Below, one piece after another: positions 59,720-64,000 of a stretch of DNA of 64,000 bases. The first letter of the stretch is position 1, and every line of letters begins with the position of its first letter. The DNA is taken from positions 5,287 to 69,286 of the forward strand of contig DAIQON010000004.1 in assembly GCA_036787835.1 (NCBI GenBank), read 5' to 3'. The position numbers and the translations under genes are program-made. This DNA is from DAIQON01 sp036787835. Lineage in GTDB: Bacteria; Patescibacteriota; Saccharimonadia; Saccharimonadales; UBA4665. The notes beneath the pieces were generated by a model. It had not been told where the DNA came from. It made no database searches and worked only from the letters and a program-made list of their open reading frames with translations.

Positions 59720-61012
59720 ATGAAAATAGATGATTTAAAGTCGACTCCAATTACTTCAAGCTACACCATTGTTGCTGATGCAGATGAGTTAGAGCTATAT
59801 AAAAAACACGCTGTTAGCGCTAATCGTAAAGGTGTTAAAATCCCCGGTTTTCGTCCAGGTAAAGCCCCTGATGAGATGGTCGAAAAGTTTGTCGACCAAG
59901 AAAAGTTGCAGAATGACTTTTTAAATAAAGCTATAAACGAACTTTATCTGCAGTCTGTTGACGAACAGAACCTAAAAGTAGTCAATGAACCGAAAATCGA
60001 AATAACTAAGTTTGTTCCTTTTACCACTCTACAGTTTAGCGTTCTAGTAGACGTAATAACTAAAGTTGACCTGCCTGACTACAAGAACTTAAAGCTAAAG
60101 CTAGAGCCAATGCCGGTAACTAAAGAGCAGAGTGATCGAACACTTCAAGAACTAAGGCTACGAACAGCCAAGTTCAAGGAAGTCGATCGAGCAGCTAAGC
60201 TAGAAGACCAGGTTGAGATTGACTTTGAAGGCAAGGACTTTAAAACCAAGCAGAAGCTAAGCCAAGCAAGTGGCCTGGATTATAAGATTATCCTAGGTAG
60301 CAACAGCTTCATTCCGGGGTTTGAAGAACAATTGGTAGGTCTAAAAGCGGGCGCATCGAAGACTTTTGATATTACATTCCCTAAGGACTACCACGAAGTA
60401 AGTTTTAAGGGACGCAAATTAAGCTTTAAAGTCGACGTTAAGATGGTAACAGAAGTTGAACTACCAAAACTTGATGACGTATTTGCCGCAAGCATGGGAC
60501 CATTCAAGAAGATTGATGAATTTAAGACTGAACTTAAAAGGCAGCTAAAAGAAGAAAACGACCGTCAGTCACAAAGACGATTTGAGGATCAAATCCTAAA
60601 TACCATAGCTGAAAAAACTGAAGTAGAAATTCCAGATAGCCTTAAGCAGTCTGAGATCACAAAGCTGGAAGCTGAAGCTAAACAAAATGCTCTTTACCGT
60701 GGACAGAGCTGGTCAGAATTTTTGGAAACACTCGATCTTGATGAAGAAGGTTATAGAAAGCAATTAGACCCTATAGCCGTTCTACGAATAAAAGGCGGCC
60801 TGGCAATTGGCGAAATCGCCACTAAAGAAAAGATCGAAATTAGCGCTAGTGAACTGGATACTCGAATTGCCCAATTAGGCGACCAGTATACCGACCCACA
60901 AATGCGTGAAGAACTAAAGGATCCGAACAATCGCCGTGAGATCCTAATGCGCCTTCTAACTGAGAAAGTTTTAGACTTTCTAAAGACACAAATCAAGAAG
61001 TCTTCTAAGTAA
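59720..61012 (+). CDS. tig: trigger factor
   Basis: The 430-residue ribosome-associated chaperone has the N-terminal ribosome-binding domain (about 1-145; signature GVKIPGFRPGKAP), an FKBP-like isomerase domain (about 150-245, EDQVEIDFEGKDF, FIPGFEEQLVGLKAG) and the C-terminal chaperone arm (about 260-430). It folds nascent chains. The gene is directly upstream of clpP, as in many bacteria, and the CIRCE site starts four bases after its stop codon, so clpP can be induced separately. Confidence 0.94.
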   Translation: MKIDDLKSTPITSSYTIVADADELELYKKHAVSANRKGVKIPGFRPGKAPDEMVEKFVDQEKLQNDFLNKAINELYLQSVDEQNLKVVNEPKIEITKFVPFTTLQFSVLVDVITKVDLPDYKNLKLKLEPMPVTKEQSDRTLQELRLRTAKFKEVDRAAKLEDQVEIDFEGKDFKTKQKLSQASGLDYKIILGSNSFIPGFEEQLVGLKAGASKTFDITFPKDYHEVSFKGRKLSFKVDVKMVTEVELPKLDDVFAASMGPFKKIDEFKTELKRQLKEENDRQSQRRFEDQILNTIAEKTEVEIPDSLKQSEITKLEAEAKQNALYRGQSWSEFLETLDLDEEGYRKQLDPIAVLRIKGGLAIGEIATKEKIEISASELDTRIAQLGDQYTDPQMREELKDPNNRREILMRLLTEKVLDFLKTQIKKSSK

Positions 61013-61015
61013 TAA

Positions 61016-61042
61016 TTAGCACTCTTGACTATAGAGTGCTAA
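61016..61042 (+). promoter_or_regulatory. CIRCE operator overlapping the clpP promoter
   Basis: TTAGCACTC (61016-61024), a 9-nt spacer and GAGTGCTAA (61034-61042) are an exact CIRCE element. The spacer begins with TTGACT (61025-61030) as -35, and TATTAT (61048-61053) is the -10 at 17 nt. The architecture matches the clpC site. Confidence 0.95.
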
Positions 61043-61104
61043 TTTTCTATTATAGTTATTAGTACTTAAATTACTTTTTGATTTAAATAAGGAGCTAAAT
61101 AACT

Positions 61105-61701
61105 ATGACAAATCCAAAATCTCAGGTATTAATACCTACAGTAGTTGAATCAGAAGGCCGCTTTGAACGAGCTTACGACATATATTCACGACTACTAAAA
61201 GATCGTATTATCTTCTTAGGCCAGGACGTAAATGAAGCTTCAGCAAATATCGTTGTAGCTCAGCTACTTTTCCTACAGGCAGAAGACCCAAAGAAAGATA
61301 TTAAATTCTATATAAACAGCCCAGGCGGCAGCGTTTACGACGCCCTAGCTATCTACGACACCATGCAGTACCTTTCCAACGACATCATGACAGTTGGTAT
61401 CGGTGTTCAGGCTTCAGCAGCGGCCTTTCTTTTAAGCTCAGGCGCCAAAGGCAAGCGGCACGCGCTACAAAACTCAACTATAATGATCCACCAACCATCT
61501 AGTGGCACTAGAGGCAAGGTAACTGATCAAGAAATCGACCTCAAAGAATCACTAAGGATCAAAAAGCTACTAGAATCAATCATGGCCAAGAATACTGGTC
61601 AAACACCAGAACGCATCCACGAAGATCTTGAACGAGATAAGTGGCTAACTGCACCGGAAGCAGTAAAGTACGGCATCATCGACTCGATAATTAAAAATTA
61701 G
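61105..61701 (+). CDS. clpP: ATP-dependent Clp protease proteolytic subunit
   Basis: The 198-residue serine peptidase forms the 14-subunit proteolytic barrel. The catalytic Ser104 lies in GVQASAAAFLLSSG, His129 in MIHQPSSG and Asp178 in LERDKW. The usual ASM of the active site is ASA here. The start follows AAGGAG by about 10 nt. The leader from the CIRCE promoter is about 45 nt. ClpC is its likely partner, as the two share the operator design; ClpX is not in the window. Confidence 0.96.
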   Translation: MTNPKSQVLIPTVVESEGRFERAYDIYSRLLKDRIIFLGQDVNEASANIVVAQLLFLQAEDPKKDIKFYINSPGGSVYDALAIYDTMQYLSNDIMTVGIGVQASAAAFLLSSGAKGKRHALQNSTIMIHQPSSGTRGKVTDQEIDLKESLRIKKLLESIMAKNTGQTPERIHEDLERDKWLTAPEAVKYGIIDSIIKN

Positions 61702-61774
61702 CAATCACGGCACAAGCTTTAGTATAATTTTGCCGAATATTGTACTTTGTGTCCTGGAGTGTTAATATTTCAAA

Positions 61775-61993
61775 ATGTCGGAGTTAGCAACAGATACATC
61801 AGATAAATTCACAGAATTTGTTACGAATTCTGAGCGACAACGTATTGAATCAGATCAAGGTAGCTTTTTCTCTCGGTTATTTGTACTATTATTTACCCTA
61901 TTACTGTATAGATATATGGAGTTACTTAGGCAGTTTCTTAAAAGCGTTCTTGATAGTTTTTTCGAATCGTTCTTTACCCTTAGGATTATCTAG
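61775..61993 (+). CDS. doubtful small single-helix membrane ORF
   Basis: The 72-codon frame encodes a polar, acidic N terminus (about 30 residues) and then one hydrophobic helix (FFSRLFVLLFTLLLYRYM). A TATAAT lies upstream but the Shine-Dalgarno (CTGGAG) is about 15 nt from the ATG. The 3' part runs antisense to the micro-protein gene at 61922 and gives an unconvincing Phe-rich tail. It may be a real membrane peptide or chance. Confidence 0.3.
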   Translation: MSELATDTSDKFTEFVTNSERQRIESDQGSFFSRLFVLLFTLLLYRYMELLRQFLKSVLDSFFESFFTLRII

Positions 61994-62077
61994 CACCACC
62001 TTCTCGGCTTTAATTTTCTTTTCTATCTTTTGTTGCCAAGCCTTGTCTTTACGTGTGGGTTTTGGGTTTGATGTCAT
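61922..62077 (-). CDS. lysine-rich micro-protein, 51 residues
   Basis: The 51-residue, strongly basic protein starts MTSNPKPTRKDKAW and ends GKERFEKTIKNAFKKLPK. Its -10 box TATACT (minus strand, 62085-62090) ends exactly 7 nt before the ATG, the same spacing as verified-looking genes elsewhere. Its C-terminal 18 residues share eight identities with the end-region of the micro-protein at 63044, supporting both as real and related. One amphipathic helix is likely. The function is unknown; nucleic-acid binding or a toxin/antitoxin partner are possibilities. Confidence 0.6.
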   Translation of the reverse strand: MTSNPKPTRKDKAWQQKIEKKIKAEKVVLDNPKGKERFEKTIKNAFKKLPK

Positions 62078-62183
62078 AGGGTTAAGTATATACCTAAGCG
62101 TTCTAGTGCTTATGTCTACACTCTTTATCCTAAGTTACGGATAGACTTTACACGTACTAATAAAAGTGGTATTGTTTGTTTTT

Positions 62184-62843
62184 ATGACAGCTAGCTTGAT
62201 TAGTCCCGAGCAAAGCATACCTCGAACTGAAGACCATACTGGAGATCTTCCAACCGTTTCTTTCGATATTAGATTGGGTAAAGATTATAAATTCATAGAT
62301 TTTGATTATGACAAATACATAAATGATCTTCAGGATAGTGGGTTGTCCGGTGAAGAGATCACAGACACAGAAATCGTTTTTAAACATATCTCACCCTTAA
62401 GAATCTTTGCAGCTTTTGGCCACTATAATATAAAAGAAGACAGAGTTACTGTTAATCGAAATGGGTATGGTGATAGATCTAAGGCTAGTGTAGCCAATAG
62501 AACCCTTAGGCACGAAACCCAGCATCGTATGGACATACTAAATAATGGAGTAAGCACTTGAGACACACTAACTTGGAGTGCGCAAAGCATATTAAGATAT
62601 GCTAGGTATGCCGCTGGACTTGGGTGGGTTGCTGCCTTAGCCGCAAGTATAGTTACCCACCCGCCCAGTATCGAGGATCAAACATTTGCCGCAATGGGAG
62701 TGGTATATGGCTCATTTATAGGGCAGTATGCGCTGTACCATACAAGCCCAATAGAAAGAAGTGCTAGGCTGAGCGCAGAAAGCGCACCGTATGTTGTTTC
62801 ACTGCGTAGGCGACGAAGGTTATCAATGGTCTCACGCTACTAA
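62184..62843 (+). pseudogene. membrane metallopeptidase-like gene interrupted by an in-frame TGA
   Basis: The first part (62184-62561) encodes 125 residues ending in RHETQHRMDILNNGVST, with a zinc-type HExxH motif. It is cut by TGA at 62559-62561. The same frame then stays open for 93 more codons to a TAA at 62841-62843. That second part is protein-like: two hydrophobic segments (YAAGLGWVAALAASIV and FAAMGVVYGSFIGQYALYH), then HTSPIERSARLSAES, where Glu is well placed as a third zinc ligand, and an Arg-rich end. The start at 62184 follows an extended -10 (TGGTATTGT) by 8 nt. It is probably one gene broken by a nonsense change, or read through. Confidence 0.6.
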
Positions 62844-63030
62844 CATGGGAGAAGGGTAACCAAGTTTGTTAAAAAACCGGAAATAAAACTACCCCATAAG
62901 TCTTTTAACACAAACAAGAATTTATTAATTATATGGAAGCGAATAACATATTATGGCGTTAAGGTATAACTGCCTTACCTAAGGCATATATACCTTTACT
63001 GTAGGCAGAAACTTTTACCGCATTCTAACG
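62844..63030. other. non-coding gap with palindrome
   Basis: About 190 AT-rich bases between the broken metallopeptidase gene and the second micro-protein hold no convincing reading frame. The main feature is the palindrome at 62961-62996. Confidence 0.4.
62961..62996. repeat. 36-bp nested inverted repeat
   Basis: Outer arms AAGGTATA (62961-62968) and TATACCTT (62989-62996) enclose inner arms TGCCTTA (62971-62977) and TAAGGCA (62980-62986) with a CC centre. Only the two-base pieces AC and TA between arms fail to pair. It lies about 35 bp upstream of the micro-protein promoter and could be a dyad operator or a cruciform. Confidence 0.6.
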
Positions 63031-63036
63031 TATACT
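63031..63036 (+). promoter_or_regulatory. -10 box of micro-protein gene, leaderless type
   Basis: TATACT ends exactly 7 nt before the ATG at 63044 and no Shine-Dalgarno sequence is present. Confidence 0.5.
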
Positions 63037-63043
63037 AACTAGT

Positions 63044-63175
63044 ATGGATAAACAAAAGAAAGCCACCACCAAAGATATAAATAAAGACAACTTTTTTAAT
63101 GTCTTAAAACAGGTCAGTAAAAAACTACCTAAAGATACCAAAGAAGGCCAGAGAAACAAAAAGGTTAATCACTAG
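63044..63175 (+). CDS. lysine-rich micro-protein, 43 residues
   Basis: The 43-residue basic protein reads MDKQKKATTKDINKDN, then FFNVLKQVSKKLPK and a polar tail. The segment NKDNFFNVLKQVSKKLPK aligns without gaps to GKERFEKTIKNAFKKLPK of the micro-protein at 61922 (K, F, K, KKLPK conserved). It has a leaderless-type promoter. The two copies lie on opposite strands in the same accessory stretch. The function is unknown. Confidence 0.55.
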   Translation: MDKQKKATTKDINKDNFFNVLKQVSKKLPKDTKEGQRNKKVNH

Positions 63176-63202
63176 CGACTTGTAGTCTTCTTCATTCTCT
63201 GG

Positions 63203-63769
63203 TTATGTGGCGAGCTCTGCGGTGAAAACTTCAAAGAAAGAGTTGAATCTATCAATAGCCTCTTGATTATTAGATAGAGTTGTTGGTACCGATGAATCTT
63301 CACCAGTCTCAAACTCTGTTACATAAACACCATAGGTAAACAGTGGAGCTTCTTCCTCTCCTGACTCTTCATTACCGAAAGAGGCTACAAAAGCATCTGG
63401 GTTAGCTGGATCAAATGGATCATTGTCTCGATCCCACTTATCTGTTCGAGATTGACCCAATTGGTAGATTTTATGATGACCGTTAGTATCAGTTAGATCG
63501 ATACAAAAGGATCTCTCCATTCCCTGGTCAGTGACTACTCTTGTGACGGAGTACAACCCGCTAGCCAGCTTTAGAGATACCGGTCTCTTGGCTATAGAGG
63601 GTAGGATTGGCTCTTCCTCGTCGAGAAATTGACTAGTTGTAGCTGCGCGAAATCTCTCAGAGGATCGTAGAGAAGCAAGACATTCAATCTCCTTGCTTCT
63701 TACATACTCGCCAATTTCTGTCTGAGTGAGTTCGCCTGGACCCACGGGTAAGCTTTCTCTAACCACCAT
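63203..63769 (-). CDS. hypothetical acidic protein, 188 residues
   Basis: This protein was not recognised. It is soluble and acidic. It has a helical N-terminal region (TQTEIGEYVRSKEIECLASLRSS), a strand-rich middle (VSLKLASGLYSVTRVVTD, RSFCIDLTDTNGHHKIYQLGQ) and a helical C terminus (NNQEAIDRFNSFFEVFTAEL). No membrane segment is seen. The ATG is fixed by AAGGAG six nt upstream. It is convergent with the micro-protein gene at 63044. Confidence 0.65.
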   Translation of the reverse strand: MVVRESLPVGPGELTQTEIGEYVRSKEIECLASLRSSERFRAATTSQFLDEEEPILPSIAKRPVSLKLASGLYSVTRVVTDQGMERSFCIDLTDTNGHHKIYQLGQSRTDKWDRDNDPFDPANPDAFVASFGNEESGEEEAPLFTYGVYVTEFETGEDSSVPTTLSNNQEAIDRFNSFFEVFTAELAT

Positions 63770-64000
63770 AAACTACTCCTTAAAACTAGTACATATTATA
63801 GTATATAACAGTACTAATAGCAAGTTTATAAATAATCATCTCTACATATCTGGTGGTCACAGACACATATTACTATCTAGATATTCCAATGTCTGGAATG
63901 TTAAGTTACTTATGTGGATCGGAACTATTCCCTATATATGTATATATAAAGAAGGGAGAATTATTTTAAGAATTAACATATATGGAAAGTAAAGTTAGTG
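63770..64000. other. AT-rich window end without a clear gene
   Basis: The last 230 bases are strongly AT-rich. A small inverted repeat (ATTCCA...TGGAAT near 63888-63904) and a GGGAG near 63953 are visible, and an ATG at 63982 opens a frame that leaves the window. None of these is convincing alone. Confidence 0.25.

Noticed and set aside
62559..62561. TGA as selenocysteine or as a reassigned sense codon
   Set aside because: TGA ends several intact genes in the window, so it is not globally reassigned, and the few bases after it form only a 4-bp hairpin, not a convincing SECIS element. No selenocysteine genes are visible.
20158..63769. Homology among the acidic unknown proteins at 20158, 36953, 55714 and 63203
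   Set aside because: They share acidic composition and size only; no common motif could be aligned by eye.
63726..63992. 88-codon plus-strand ORF at the window end
   Set aside because: It overlaps the start of the well-supported gene at 63203-63769 on the other strand, has no ribosome-binding site and an implausible composition.
1..64000. CRISPR arrays, insertion sequences, prophage or toxin-antitoxin modules
   Set aside because: No regularly spaced repeats, transposase, phage structural genes or recognised toxin pairs were found; the micro-proteins at 61922 and 63044 are too poorly known to call a toxin system.

Overview
The window looks like a chromosomal segment of a Patescibacteria/CPR bacterium, most likely Candidatus Saccharibacteria (TM7). 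The base composition is moderately AT-rich and genes are packed tightly with short spacers. The genes found are for core information processing, a minimal sugar-phosphate metabolism, wall synthesis and surface functions. No amino-acid, nucleotide or lipid biosynthesis genes are visible. TGA is an ordinary stop codon here (it ends the glutaredoxin, LOG, rnhB and ABC-exporter genes), which argues against Gracilibacteria or Absconditabacteria, where TGA codes for glycine. The lineage call is inference from gene content and from memory of protein families; no search was run.

Layout. 0-8 kb: yajQ; a pheS-HIT-pheT-Nudix operon; a membrane-anchored FKBP isomerase; a glutaredoxin-like protein plus thioredoxin reductase; a flavin oxidoreductase. 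8-16 kb: pyrophosphatase, then a run of sugar-phosphate genes (gapA, rpiB, rpe, split transketolase with a small membrane protein between the halves, EamA transporter, class II aldolase, PfkB kinase). 16-26 kb: an unknown protein, a LOG protein, uvrB, gatC-gatA-(membrane protein)-gatB, galU and two small membrane or coiled-coil proteins. 26-34 kb: dnaE, an anchored CAP protein, a SPOUT methyltransferase divergent from a PilB/GspE ATPase, and malic enzyme. 34-47 kb: ABC exporter, rplS, rnhB, M1 aminopeptidase, nusA, clpC, an anchored HExxH protein and radA. 47-61.7 kb: class A penicillin-binding protein, tyrS, recG, a phospholipase C-like zinc protein, tRNA-Leu, three unknown proteins, a peroxiredoxin, hisS, tig and clpP. 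61.7-64 kb: a gene-poor accessory end with two related lysine-rich micro-proteins, a metallopeptidase-like gene split by an in-frame TGA, a large palindrome and an acidic unknown protein.

How it works together. The sugar genes form a non-oxidative pentose-phosphate and lower-glycolysis module. ClpC and ClpP each sit behind a near-perfect CIRCE operator with the -35 box inside it, so both halves of the protease appear to be under HrcA control, and trigger factor lies directly upstream of clpP. Glutaredoxin, thioredoxin reductase and peroxiredoxin make a small thiol-redox set.

The most striking genome-wide feature is promoter geometry. In about twenty genes a -10 box, often of the extended TGn type, ends about 7-10 nt before the start codon and no Shine-Dalgarno sequence is present, which predicts leaderless mRNAs. 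A second theme is that three two-subunit enzymes (PheRS, transketolase, GatAB) each have a small unrelated gene inserted between their subunit genes with overlapping or abutting reading frames. No CRISPR array, insertion sequence or rRNA is visible, and no gap without a gene exceeds 300 bases.
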